Under the pieces are notes generated by a model that did no database searches, was not told where the DNA came from, and was given only the letters and a program-made list of their open reading frames with translations. From the NCBI RefSeq assembly GCF_963576675.1, contig NC_088917.1, forward strand, positions 13,854,001 through 13,918,000: a DNA stretch of 64,000 bases, read 5' to 3'. Positions 35,586 through 48,300 of this stretch are shown here, in pieces. How positions within the stretch are numbered: position 1 is the first letter of the stretch; each line of letters opens with the position of its first letter. The DNA is from Euphorbia lathyris. Lineage: Eukaryota > Streptophyta > Magnoliopsida > Malpighiales > Euphorbiaceae. A program made the translations under genes and the position numbers.

Positions 35586-36055
35586 TCTTCACACGACCTT
35601 TGCAGCAAGAACCCGACCTCAAGTACGATAGATTAGGAATCAACTTCTCACCTTTCAGAAAAATAATGATTCCATATACGTGCACATGCAAAGGGCCAAA
35701 TGTTTTTTTAATCAGCTAACAGCTTTACATAATGCAGTGAGCATGGATGATTTCGTGGATTGCATAATGGCGAACTTGCTCCATCATATGGACCCTTTTA
35801 TCGGTCATTAGAAGCTTGACTTGAGCCTATTACATTTAATAATATGTTTAGTTGGTTCATTACTAAGGAAATTCAGCTAGCAAAAGATTAATCTGTTGAA
35901 TTCAATGTTACCTCGACTGCTCAAATTGTTCACGTGAAGGATTTTCTGCACGATGGCGTGGACGGTCCAACAACCAACCATGACGTGGTAATGTCCAGTA
36001 TCACCATATGGGCAGTACTTCAGTTGGGTCAAATGTTGGTCCCTAGTAAGAAAAA
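35586..36055 (+). pseudogene. Copia gag remnant, 3' part
   Basis: Continues the interrupted gag: HTTFAARTRPQVR, LLTFQKN, SIYVHMQRAKCFFNQLTALH, SMDDFVDCIMANL, then shifted frames with KEIQLAK and EFNVT-like segments to about 36030. Together with 25225-25614 it rebuilds the order of a UBN2 gag domain, but stops make it non-coding. Confidence 0.7.
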
Positions 36056-37135
36056 ATATTTCAAAAGGGTGAATAGAACCATTGAGTAATTTTACGCGTT
36101 TAAAACTTTTTACGTAATTCAACATAGCACATAGGGTAATTTCAGTATCAGAGGCAATTTCAGTCCATTGAGCTTGACAGCAATTTAGTCTGCTTAGATT
36201 GCTTTAGCTTTTAACAATTCCCAACTCGGAGGATGACTCTTTATCAGAGGTTCTGAAGAACGTAAAACAAGTTATATGTAAAATATGCACAGTTTCAAGA
36301 ATATTCAGAATGTTGAAATATGAGATAATGTTCAAAGCATATATAAATCAGTAGAAGTAAAAAGCAATAGTAGAGAGAGAAATACCCAGCAGATTTATAT
36401 TGGTTCGACCTCTTGCATACGTCCAATCCTCAAGATACCTTCTCTTGAGCTTTAATCCACTAACGACATCTTTCACAGGTAGAGAACAAACTTTTTACAA
36501 AAAAAGCCTAAGCTTGAATGAAGTACTCTCCTTCACTCAACACTCGCACTATTTCACAATTTGCTACTTATAACCAAAGTAACAAAAGTCTACTGGGAAC
36601 GATGGAAAGATTACCGATTTTCAGATAGAAAATAAATTGGACTAATCTCTCTCAAACGATTACAAAGATATGAAATTTGATTCTGTTTAGCAATTTTCTC
36701 TGTTTTGCACTTTTCACACTATATCTCCGTATATATCTTTATGCTTTTGAATTCTCTTTGTTGAACTTAAGCTGGAGCTTGGTTTATATAGGCAATAATT
36801 TAAACTAGTTGTTTGAATGCAGAGGATCTTCGTTGAGAAGATTTGTCTTCTATTCTTTTATAAGATTTGTCTTATAGACATTTATATACACGCCGTGTCA
36901 TCTGATGATAACGTACCTTTTTTTTATTAAAATCGTGTTTTCTTAAGATGACAGATGTGTGTCATCGTAACGTCACATGTGATTTGAGGTTGTTTGTACT
37001 TAAGCTTTCAGATAACATAAATTTATTATAGTGTCACGAAAAACATTCAGACAATACGAAAACAAATGTTTGTCATATATCTTGTATCATGTGAAAGCTA
37101 AAATGGCATAATGTTAGTTTATCCAAGAAACATTA
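36056..37135. other. Unassigned repeat-like DNA
   Basis: No gene seen. 36370-36560 has GGTTCGACCTCTTGC and inverted CTTGAG/CTCAAG words of the kind found in plant LTR leader regions. It may belong to the decayed copia element or another LTR. 36800-37100 is AT-rich. Confidence 0.35.
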
Positions 37136-37641
37136 GGTAAATTTGATCAATGATGTACAATCTTTGCGCCATTTTCACAATTTGGTGTACAACTTTCAAT
37201 TACGAACTTATAAGTGACCTCACACTTTGGTGTACAACAGGTAAAAATGACATGTTTGACTGGTCATCTCGAAGTCAATACGCCACATCATCATATTCAT
37301 TAATAAAAGTGGGACCCACAAATTATAACAAAAATAATTTTATCCACTTCTCTTTTTTACACGTATACCTCAATCTCTTCATCTTCTTCCCTCTATTTCT
37401 TTATCTCTCTAACTCCTCTCTCTCTCTCTTAATTGGATAAATTAAAAAAACAAAACATGGGTAGGTATTTTAAAGAAATAGAGCCCTAAGTACAATACAT
37501 AATAAAACCCACTAAATACAAAGTCGAGGCTAGGGCTCACCCTGTAATTTAATTGCATATGAATTTAATTTTCTATTCAATTGTAATATAGTAATATCTA
37601 GACTCCATAAATATTTGATTAAATTTATTAATTACATTTAT

Positions 37642-40600
37642 TTTATTTTATTTTTATAGGAAAGGGGAAGAAAAAACAAAAAAAAAACCCCACAAACTAA
37701 CCCGGGATTAGCCTAGGAAAGCTAACCCCCACCAGATCATCCGAAAGCAACGAAAAAAGGAAGTCCGGAGGAGAAGAGAAAGTTGAGACTCCCAACATCC
37801 TCGCATGGCTCTCAGCAGCAAGGCGGTCTGCCACCCTATTCTTCTCCCTGAACACATGTCCAAAGTTGATGGTATCGAAGGAAGAACGCAATCTTTTGAT
37901 CTCTTTAACTAAGTTTTGGCTACCTAAACACATAGCCTTATTATCAGATATCATTTTGACCGCTTCAAGGTTGTCAAATTCCACGAGCAGTCTTTTCAAA
38001 CCCAGATTTTTAGCGAGCCTAAGCCTAGAGAAGATCCCTCAGAGCTCAGCAGTAAAGAAAGAACCCACCCCCAGATTTTGAGCAAAGTCAGACACCCAAG
38101 CACCACCAACATCTCTCAAAACCCCTCCAGTCGCAATTCTGTCGTCCACAAGACACGAGCCATCAGTATTTAACTTCACTATCCCTTCACCCGGTCTACT
38201 CCATCCAAATAGATGCTCAACAGTTCTCTGGCTAGTACTAGATAAGTTATCCTCCTTGAAGCTATTAATAATAGTATTAATTTTCTTAGAAAAGTAATCA
38301 AGTAGATTAGGAATAACAATAGCTCCTTCTCCAAAGATATCAGCATTCCTCCACTGCTAAAGCTGGTGACAGACAACGACAAAGAGGATAGCACCATGCT
38401 CCAGCTCAGGCAATAACAAACCATTAACACCATCTGTAAACCAATCATAATCATAGTAGGCAAAGAAATCAGGTAGCAAATGGACCGGAAGCACTTTCCT
38501 CCACACATTTTTACTCTTCGCACAATCCCTAAGAACATGGCAGATGGTTTCCGCCTGAACTCTGCATCTACTACAAGTATCTGCCTCCACTAAATGGCGT
38601 CTTTTCCTTTCAACATTCGTAAGAAACCTATTCTTTGCACCAAGCCACAGGAAACTCCTAATGCGATAAGGAACTTTCAAGGCCCAAATATTCTTCCAAG
38701 CGACTAAAGGAGGAGCATCCAAATTAAGATTGAAGCCCTCAAAAGCAGATTTGCAAGAATAAGCATCGTTATTCGTAAGGGACCAACAGTGACTATCCCC
38801 ATCTTCCTCCTTACTACTAACTTTAACACCTCGAATCTTCAGAAGCGTTTCCAGACTAAGGAAAACATCAAATCTCGACCAAACCCAATCTCCCTCTGAA
38901 TCCACAACATCAGCAATACTCCAATTACGAATCTCCAAATGCGACAGAGAAGTACAAACATCTAATAAAGGCTTCTTCCCAAGCCAAATCTCATTCCAAA
39001 AACTAATTGATCTACCATTGCCCACCGACCAACCAATCCCAGAGCAAAACTCAGAAAACACAGCATTAACCCCCTTCCATAAGAAAGAACAATTAAGAAC
39101 TCTCTCTTTTGGGCCCCCAAAAATCTTATCCTTTCTATATTTCCCGCACAATAACCGAACCCAAAGAGCATACGGGGATTGCCACATTCTCCAAAGAAGC
39201 TTCATTAACAACACTTTATTATTGTCCATGGCTTGTCTAATCCTCAAACCTCCCATATTCTTAGGTTGGCAAACCTCTTTCCACGGAACAAGATGAATTT
39301 TTTCCCCTCTTCCGAGTCCCCCCACATGAAACGATGATTGATTTTATCAAGACCATTAAGAACAGGCTCCTACAACCTACAAGCTTGCATTATGTGATTA
39401 GGAACTGCACATTTCACCGATTGGATCAAGGTAAGACGACCCGCAAGAGAAATGGATTTAGCTTTCCAACTAGCACACTTACTATTAGATCTATCGAAGA
39501 TCTCTTTAAAAGAAGCTTTAGAAACTCTATCACTATGGAGAGGAACCCCTAGATAGTTACCAAAAGCCTTGGTTAGAGGAATACCAGAAATCTCACTCAT
39601 CCTTTTACAGACCCTTTGGTCCATATTATTAGAGCACAACAATCTAGACTTTTGGATATTAAGCTTTTGACCTGAAAGAGAGCAAAAGTTACTGATAGTA
39701 TCTATAATCACACCAATTTTCTCCTCACTTCCTTCAACAAAGATCATAACATCATCAGTAAAGAATAAATGAGTGACCGGGGGACAGAATTTATTAATGG
39801 AAACCGGATGAAACCTCTCAGTGCTAACAGACTCTTGGATAAGATGAGTTAACCTCTCCATAGTAATAACAAATAAGAACGGACTCATAGGGTCCCCTTG
39901 ACGGATACCCCAGGAAGGAGTAAACTCCTCAGACAAATCCCCATTAATCAACACTTGGAAGGCAGGAGAAGAAATACATACCTCAATTAATTTTCTCCAA
40001 TTATCCGGAATCCCAGCTCTCTTCAGACTATCTAGGAGAAAACTCCAGTTAATCCGATCATAAGCTTTCTCCAGATCCAGCTTCAGAGCCACAATACCAT
40101 GCTTACCCTTTTTGATCTTCATCGAATGGACCATCTCCTGAGCGATAACAATATTATCCATCACCTGTCTCCCAGGGACAAAACTACATTGATTCTGGCT
40201 AATAATATCAGGAAGAATACACTGAAGTCTATTAGCCACTATTTTGGTAATCACCTTATAGAGCACATTACACAGACTAATAGGTCTCATTTGTAAGAAA
40301 GAGGAAGGCTTTTCCACTTTAGGAATCAGGACCAGAAGAGTTTTATTAACTAGCTTAATATCCTCAGACCCATTAAAACCCCCTTTGACAAAACTGTAAA
40401 TTTCTTCTTTAACAGTTTCCCAATGTTTATGATAAAAACCGGACGGGAGTCCATCGACCCCAGGAGCTTTAGTAGCTCCAATGCTAAACACTGCCTGACC
40501 AATCTTGTTCTGATCAATAGGGTGAAAAGCTTCAATAATCTTATCCTCACAAACCGTAGGAAATGTAGTCCTAGACAGAGCTTTATCCAAATCCACCGGG

Positions 40601-41837
40601 TCTTCTTTAAATAACTCTTTATAGAAATTGAGGGCCAAGAGACGGATTTCTTCATCCTCATAAACCCAATTACCATTAGGATCTTTGATAGCATCTATCC
40701 GATTTTTCTGCCTTCTGATAATAGTAGAAAGATGGAAATACCTCGTATTACGATCTCCATCCTTAATCCATGCCTTCCTTGATTTCTGAAACCAACGCAA
40801 TTTTTGCCTAAGCACCACTTCCAACTCATTCTGGAGGGGTCTAAGAAGACAATTCAAACTATGGTCAAACCTAATCTCCAAGATACGTTGGATGCCTTCA
40901 ATTCTACTCAGAATTTTCTGTTTCCTTCTGATAATGTGGCTAAAAATGTTTCTATTCCAGCCCACCACATTACTTCTAAAACCCTCCGCAGCCAGTAAGA
41001 CATTAGAATGGGATTTCCAATTATCATGAACAAAATTCTTAAACTCAGGATGAGATTCTCAGGCCACCAGATACCTAAAAGGTCTTACCCCTCTAGTATG
41101 AGGAGCTCTCACCAACCTGACTAAGATAGGATAATGATCAGAATGACGGAAGGGGAGATTTAACACAGTCGCCTCAGGAAACCTACTCTGAGCATCTATA
41201 TTACCATAAACTTTGTCCAAATGAACAAAGGTACTATTCCGTTTCCAAGAGAACTTATGACCAGCAGCACCAAGATCCGACAGTCCACACAAATCCATAT
41301 TCTGCTTATGATTAAGACACCTATTAATATAGTGATTCCCTCCCCCTCTTTGATCACTCATAATAGCAATATCATTAAAATCTCTAGCAACAAACCAAGC
41401 ATCCACCATACTCGTACTTAAAGTAAACAAAACCTCCCAAAGACGTTTACGATTAGCAAGGATAGGTTCAGCATACACAATAGTGATAAAGAGGGGCTTA
41501 TTACCAAGGTAAGTAACTTTACTATGAATAAATTACTTATCCATCTTCACGATATCAAAATGAACGAGATTAGGCTTCCAAAAAAGCCAAATTCCACCAG
41601 CTCGGCCAATGGCCTCCGATCTAACACACTTCCAACTTCTAAATAACTTAACCACCTCATCTGTTTTAGCTCCACTGGTCTTAGTTTCCAGTAAGGCAAA
41701 AAAAGACGGGTTGAACTGCTTAATTAAATCCTTTACATGGATCCGGGTCGCCTTGCTTGCCGCTCCTCTAACATTCCATACAAATAAATTCATCACAAAG
41801 AGGACAACAAACACTGGCCCGTCCAACTAAACCAGAT
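37642..41837 (-). mobile_element. L1-type LINE with 19-bp target duplication
   Basis: Bounded by a perfect 19-bp direct repeat ATTTATTAATTACATTTAT (37623-37641 and 41838-41856). The minus-strand 3' end shows a T-rich tract (37641-37660 on plus), fitting a degenerate A tail. The element begins only about 45 bp before the endonuclease start, so the first ORF is lost. It inserted into the long inverted-repeat element after that element arrived. Confidence 0.92.
37697..41794 (-). pseudogene. LINE ORF2: endonuclease, reverse transcriptase, RNase H (broken)
   Basis: Starts MNLFVWNVRGAASKATR (endonuclease, LLETKTSGAKTDE) and continues to about 41059. TAA at 41533-41535 and TGA at about 41056 interrupt it. 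The RT segment (40968-39370) has KAPGVDGLPSGF, LVLIPKVEKP, FVPGRQVMDN, DLEKAYDRINW and GIRQGDPMSPFLF. Its active-site box is FTDD, not the usual FADD. A one-base frameshift near 39300 leads into 39325-38357 with zf-RVT residues (CSRCRVQAETICHVLRDC). Then TAG, and an RNase H with LNTDGS and a TGA within AEL*GIF. Three of the stops fit TGG to TGA or TAG changes. Confidence 0.88.
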
Positions 41838-42708
41838 ATTTATTAATTACATTTATAATTATGACGATAATTACCTCTAATACCACTCTTCAAAAATTAT
41901 GATAACTATATAATTAGGCTCCATCAACATTTTTTACTTCCCAATCCTCACTTCATAGTTTTCGGATATGAGCTACTAACCCAGGTATACTCCTACCAGT
42001 CTCATTTTTAATTTCTTGATTTCCATGTTTTCTCTCGTTTAGGTTTATAACTTTCGTTCTTTTGAGAAGTTACAATGCAGAATCTTACGTAGACTTTAAC
42101 TGAAGAGGCATCTTTTTAGTCGTTCATATATGTTTATTTCTATGTTTTCTTGACTGCGATGGTTTTTAACCCCTTGTTCAGAAACTTTCATTTGGAAGAA
42201 ATCAATTCAATTAATTTATTTAGAAACCAAAATCATTTGATAGAATTATAAATGACGTAATTGAATTGAATTACGGTTTTGTTTTGGAGATCTGAACTGA
42301 TGAGGCTTGTTTTTCTCTCCACCTTTGAAGAGTAGATGATGCATTGTGATCTTCACTATATTCAAGACGGTACCTTTCCAGAATCATAAGGAAGCTTTTT
42401 GTAGAACATAGAGAAAGGAGTTAGCGAGAGAAATGGAAAGATATTGAGAGGAGTGAGGTTGGTTTCAGAGAGAGAAAGGTAGAGTTGGAAATAAGAAAAT
42501 AGAAATGAAGAAGAAAGGTATAAAAGTAATTTTATATTAAGTGGGTAAATTTTTGACTTTTTCACCGGTCAAACATGTCATTTTTACCTGCTGTACACCA
42601 AAGTGGGAGGTCACCTATAAGTTCATACATATTAGTGAGACAAATTAAAGGTTGTACACCAAAATGTGAAATAAGGCAAATGGTGTACACCATTGATAAA
42701 ATTTATCC

Positions 42709-43386
42709 AAGAAACCTTGGTAAATGACTTCCCAAGATTCCCCTATTGAGGCTTTTTCCACACTATCACAAGGATAAATACGTTCACAAAATCTCTTTAT
42801 CCTTTTTAAGTCACGTGTCTTGTCTATGCTGCTAAGCATCACTTGTGATACTTTGAACATAGGTTTTAGGCTTAATCGTAGATTTATCGCATCTTCTCCC
42901 GAAAGAATTTGGTTTAGAATTCCTAACCGGCATAAAAGAATGGAATTAGATTTCTTCCGCTACAAAACTCGTGTTTAATCTGCACTAGAAGAGATATACG
43001 AATAGAGAGAGGAATTATAGCTACAAAAAAAATGAATTAAGAGTCACTAAGAGATGGAGAGAGGATTTCTATTAATAGAGATGATGTAGATGCTCTTAGT
43101 TATTTGAGGAGTCACTAAGAGGTTGTTGGAGCTCATTTTTAATTCTCTCTCCTCAAATTTTAACTTAAGAGCCAAACTAAGAGGCTGTTGAAGATGTTAA
43201 GCCTTGTTTTAAAGTTTTCACTTCAAGATTTCTTTTTATCAAAACTTTTCCCTTAATAGCATTTAAAATTAAAATTACAATTTATGTTACATTTTTATAT
43301 TGCTCCTATTTGGCAAATAGTGTTAGCTGTTAATTGATAGTTGATAGTTGATTATATTATGTGTTAGCTGATTACCTTTTTTTGTT
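42709..43386. other. Spacer with hAT-like end
   Basis: No gene. 42990-43200 repeats CTAAGAGGNTGTTG phrases. From about 43300 (CCTATTTGGCAAATAG, then TTAGCTGTTAATTG) it resembles the left end of a hAT-like MITE. Its right end may be CAGCTAATTCCCAAACAGG near 44735, with the element at 43387 inserted in it. Confidence 0.4.
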
Positions 43387-44278
43387 GGGATAAGATACCA
43401 AAATAGGCCTAAGGTTTTTGGAAAAATATCAATTTAGGCTCAACGTTCAAAATAGCACCAATATAGGCTTAACGTTTACAACATAATATCAATTTAGGCT
43501 TAATGTTTACAATATAACATCAATTTAGGCCTCACGTATAAAATAGCACCGATATAGGCTTAACGTTTATAAAATAATACGAATTTAACCTTAATGTTTA
43601 CAAAATATATCCAATTTAAGCTAAACGTCGCAACTAAATTAACCATATTATATTTTTTTCCTATTAACTTTATATGCTATCTTTTTATTTAGTTCTATTT
43701 TCTTATTTATTATAATACAATTAATTAGTATTATTGCCCATTAAAACCTTATATTTGTTTTTCATCAATCATTCCATGACTCATGTAATATATGTAAATT
43801 AAAAGTAATTGAATATCCACAATATTTCGAACACTAGTTAAAATAATATTGATATAATAAATAAGATCTTAATGGGTAAGCATATAAAATTTATCATTGA
43901 TGGAAAAACAAATATAAGATCTTAATGGGCAAGAATACTAATTAATTGTATTATAATAAATAAGAAAATAGAACTAAATAAAAAGATAACATATAAAGTT
44001 AATAGGAAAAAGATATAATACGGTTAATTTAATTGTGACGTTTAGCTTAAATTATATATATTTTGTAAACGTTAAGCTTAATTTCCTATTATTTTGTAAA
44101 CGTTAAGTCTATATTGGTGCAATTTTGTACGTGAGGCCTAAATTGATGTTATATTGTAAACGTTAAGCCTAAATTGATATTATGTTGTAAACGTTAAGCC
44201 TATATTGGTGCTATTTTGAACGTTGAGCCTAAATTGATATTTTTTCAAAAACCTTAGGCATATTTGGTACCTTATCCC
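43387..44278. mobile_element. 892-bp long-TIR element with perfect 9-bp duplication
   Basis: Ends GGGATAAGATACC and GGTACCTTATCCC. Target duplication TTTTTTGTT (43378-43386 and 44279-44287) is perfect. Each arm is about 250 bp, made of degenerate units of about 35 bp with CAATTTAGGCTTAACGTTTA and an ATATAGGCTT variant. The arms pair with each other across an AT-rich core (43640-44020). The core itself has TTAATGGGTAAGCAT and TTAATGGGCAAGAAT words. No ORF. Mutator-like by duplication length. Confidence 0.88.
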
Positions 44279-45369
44279 TTTTTTGTTAGCTTATCTGATT
44301 GTGTAAACTTGTTTAATAAAATTCATCTGAATGTTAATGGCCCTGAGCGTTTTGGGATAAAAAGAGCGGTTTTGACCAATTTTAGAGGTTTGACCACTAA
44401 AACCGCTAATTGAAGTGTTTGGTGGAGAGGTGTTTGGGAGAGAGTTTTAGGATGAAAACGCTAATTTAGAAAAAGTTCTTAAAATGAGCTTTTTCAATTA
44501 GCGTTTTGGAATATTAAAATTAATGGACTTCTTTAACCCTAATAGATAAACTCCCTCTTCTCCTGCGCCAAAATTAATGTCCTTATTCGTCTTTTTGCAT
44601 AAACCGCTATTATCAATCAGCTAATTTTTACCAAACAGATCTACACAAACAGCTAGTCAAATCAGCTAGTCAAATCAGGTAATGTAATCAGCTAACAGCT
44701 AATGTAATCAGCTAACAGCTAATTCCCAAACAGGACCAATAACTGTTTACGTAAAATGACAAATAAATATATGGTAAAACATTTATTTAGGGTTAAAAAG
44801 TAGTAATTAGGGGTACAAATATCTTTCAAAAGATATAGAGCAATCAACTAATTGAAAAAACTCCTAAAATCAACTTTTTTTTTTAATTAATTTTTTTTGG
44901 ACCAATAAGCTCTTTGAAATTTCTCTTCACCAAACGCCACTATTAGATGTTTGACTAATCAAAACCTCTAACATTGCTCAAACGTTTAATTTTATCTTAA
45001 AAACTCCTTACCAAACAGGGTGATTTATTAATGGAGAAGCTATATAATAGAAATAGAAAAGGATTGAATAGTAAAAAAAAGGAAAAACAGCTCATATATA
45101 CTTGTAGTTCATGCTTGTTAGTTTCATCAACTAATAAGAGTTTGTAGGGTCAAATACGTAATTTCGTATCATCACGCTTTTCACCCCGTTATAGATAAGA
45201 GAAAACAAAATATGAAAATTATGTACCCGCCTTTTTCTCTGTTTATTTTTCTTTCGCTCTCGTCTTCCTCACTACGTTTTCTCGAGAAAATTGAACATCA
45301 AATTCTCACTAACCAAACACGAGTAATTTCAATCATCTTTACGTTACAGTTAGAAACCAGAAGAAGAGA
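44279..45369 (+). other. Repeat debris and upstream region of the second GT47 gene
   Basis: 44340-44750 holds inverted AAAACCGCT/AGCGGTTTT words and CAGCTAACAGCTAAT repeats, the right part of a hAT-like MITE. 44930-45030 is another short MITE-like scrap ending ACCAAACAGGG. 45230-45369 is C/T-rich (TTTCTTTCGCTCTCGTCTTCC) and is probably the GT47 5' leader. Confidence 0.45.
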
Positions 45370-48300
45370 ATGGCGATCAAACTGAATAGATTTTCCTTCC
45401 ACTGGCATTGTTTTCTCTGCGTCGTTTTGATTTTTCTGGTTTTGACAATCTCCGGTTGTTTAATTAGTTCATTCATGTGCTTCCCTGCTGTATCTAAATT
45501 TCAGTACACAATCTCAGTGCCAGCCGTCCAATTGCAGACTAAGGTGACCGGCTCCGATCAAGTTCGTCATCTTCATTCTCCTTCGACTAGCTATTCACCG
45601 GCTCGTATCAACCGATTCAGAAACACTACTCTCACTGTAAGTAAATCAAGTCACTAACTCTTCTTCTTCTTCTATGTCTCTGGTTTGTTAAGCTTGATTA
45701 ATTTTGAAATCAGCCACGGCGATTAGTTTTCTCTCGCTCTAGAACGGTTTGGATTAAAAAGAAATCGTTTATTAATTTTCAAAAAGTTGGAAACCAGAAC
45801 TTCACGAGGCTAGCTTTCAAAATTCTCTCAATCACTTAGCCTGTTCCAGGAATTTTTATGATATTGAATTTGAATTTCATCTCTGAGAATTTCGCTTAAG
45901 AGCAATTTTTTGAATTTTTATGATAATGAATTTGAATTTCATCTCTGATTATTTCATTTAGAACAATTTTTAGGATTCTTTGATTTTGAAATGTGATGTG
46001 TATTAATTTTTGACAGAAGAAAATCGCCAAACTGAGCAGAGAAGATGAGCTAGAACAGGGACTAGCAAGAGCTCGAGCTTCTATTCATAAGGCAGCTTCA
46101 TCAGTTCGAGAACTCTCAACAATCATCCATGGCAACCAAACCGACTACGTATTGAGCGGAGGAATTTATCATAACCGCAAAGCATTTTACCAGTGAGTTT
46201 GGCCTATTCATCTAAACTAATATAATTAACCAATAATTTAAATTCAATGTAATTAATTAGGAGGCAGATCAATAATTACTATTTAGCTTTTAAAAGCTTT
46301 TGAACTATATATTAATCACTTTGCTTCTAAGGTACTTGTACCGCCGGGATTAGAATTAACTAGTTATCTATGATCCATGATCCAGCATCTACTTTACAAT
46401 TGTTTTTTTATGTGTTTAACTTTAATGAACATAAGTACATAATGGAGGAGAATTCTTGAAGCTAACGCATGATTTGTGTGTGTGTGAAGGGCGCACTGAG
46501 AACTCACTCATTCCTTTTGTCTTCTTAAACCGTTTCATTATACTTCCCAGTTGTTGACAATCATACCCGTACTACATTATCACCCCTACTGAAAAGCGGT
46601 CTTTACCGCCTATAGTAATGACTATATAAATTGAGGCAGGGTCCTTCTTTTTTGTGAATAGGGCAGTCTTTAAAAGTCCATTGACACAGTGGTCCTTCCT
46701 TATTTCTTAGCTAAAATGGATATCATTTTATGGGCCGCCTCGATCACTATAGTTCATCATTTTCATTATTGAGTCTAAAGGAAGATTACCAAATTCAACT
46801 GGTCCAGTCCGCTAGATCATCTAGCAGAATTAGCAGTTTAGTTAGAGATGAAGAAAATAGTTTATAATTTAGGGTTTTTTTAAAAAAAATTAACTTTTTT
46901 TTGGTTCGTAAATGTATCCCACCGCCGACAGCAGTGGCTATTCACTTTCGCATATGGTTTGCACCTCTATAGGTGGAACATCTGGTCACGAAAATTCTTT
47001 AAAAAATTAACTTTTAATATATCTTAACAATTAATTATGTTAAAATCTATTTATTTGATAAACAAATAAATAATTTTTAAAATTTATTAATTAGATCTCA
47101 ATCGTTAATTTAATAATTTATATTTCGGATTATAACATAACCTTTCTATTGAAACTCACCCGTCTAAATAAAAAATATTGACGGTGACATTGTGATCATT
47201 CTTAACCCAAGGCTTAATGTTTTAATGCATCTTAATGTCTTTGTTATCTCTTAAGCTAGTTATAGGTTTCTCAGTTCTTACTAATTTATATTCTCACTCA
47301 CTGTCATATCCATGTATGTCCAGTAAATTTTAAGACTAAAAATAAGAAAGATTACCTTCTATATTTCTCTGACGGTCACGTCGAGGTTGCAATCTGACAC
47401 TGGTTTTGGGCTTTTGGCTATTGCCAACTCTAAAATGTTCTTTTTACCATTTTGGAATTCTTGGCGTATCTGCTAGGGTGCTACCAATGTGCGGCCAATT
47501 TGGTTTTCCTTCAGAAACAAGGTGAAAAAAATTATGAAAGGGTAAAAATGGAATTTAAATTTGACAAACTCAAATGTAAGTTTAGTTATCAATTGAATCC
47601 TGAAATTGAAAATAATTGACAAACTAATCCAAATATAATGAATTTTAATATCTAAAAATTAAATTTGGACTTGTTAAAGTTATACCTAAACTTAAACTTA
47701 GTCTAAACTGATAATGACTGTCAACTTTCGGGTCATTTTGACCCTTAATTCCAAAATTTATTGTATGCCCCGGCTCGTCATCCATGTACTACGTTAATAA
47801 TTTAAGTATTTTGGGTTTGCAGTATATAATTTATTGCTTAGATTTATATTCAATATCAATAATTGATGTATTGTAATTAATAGTTAAATACTTTTTTTTT
47901 TGTTAATCATTGATATATCCCCTTGAGTAATTCACTAAGTACATTCCAGGAGCTATTTAGAGATGGAGAGGAGGTTCAAGGTGTTTGTATACTCCGAAGG
48001 TGAGCTACCACTTGTTCATGATGGCCCATGCAAGGATATATACGCAATAGAAGGAAGGTTTATACACGAGATGGAACATGGTCCCACGAGGTTTAGAACA
48101 AGAGAACCGCAGATAGCCCATGTTTATTTCATGCCTTTCAGCGTTACTTGGATGGTGGAGTATCTATACAAGCCTCTTACATATGATCAGACACCATTGA
48201 AGCAATTTGTGGCGGATTATGTGAGAGTGGTATCTAATAAATACCCCTTTTGGAATAAAACACAAGGTGCTGACCATTTCATGCTTGCTTGTCATGATTG

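Larger units (their letters stand above)
23653..36055 (+). mobile_element. Degenerate Ty1/copia retrotransposon, split by two insertions
   Basis: The outer layer of a nested stack. A likely 5' LTR begins TGTTAAGATTATAAACTCC (23653) and runs to about 25224. It is followed by GTATCAAAGTC, which resembles the initiator-tRNA primer site GTATCAGAGC. A decayed gag follows from about 25262 (ATGTCAACTCAGTC) with LLWKTQLTNILKGTRL, WIYAS and VVGSATAKEA. It is cut at 25614 by the gypsy element and resumes at 35581 with DILHTTFAARTRPQVR. The LTR is itself cut by the foldback element at 24096. No 3' LTR was found. Confidence 0.7.
37136..42708. mobile_element. Long inverted-repeat element (Mutator-like), host of a LINE
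   Basis: The left arm (37136 to about 37440) and right arm (about 42370-42708) are inverted copies: GGTAAATTTGATCAATG opens the left and CATTGATAAAATTTATCC closes the right. TTGGTGTACAAC and GGTAAAAATGACATGTTTGA are shared inside. Flanking AAGAAACATTA and AAGAAACCTTG are an imperfect 11-bp duplication. Without the LINE inside it the element would be about 1.4 kb. No transposase seen. Confidence 0.7.

Noticed and set aside
41858..42369. A gene between the LINE and the right arm of the inverted-repeat element
   Set aside because: Only short frames and A/T runs. It is the interior of the host element.
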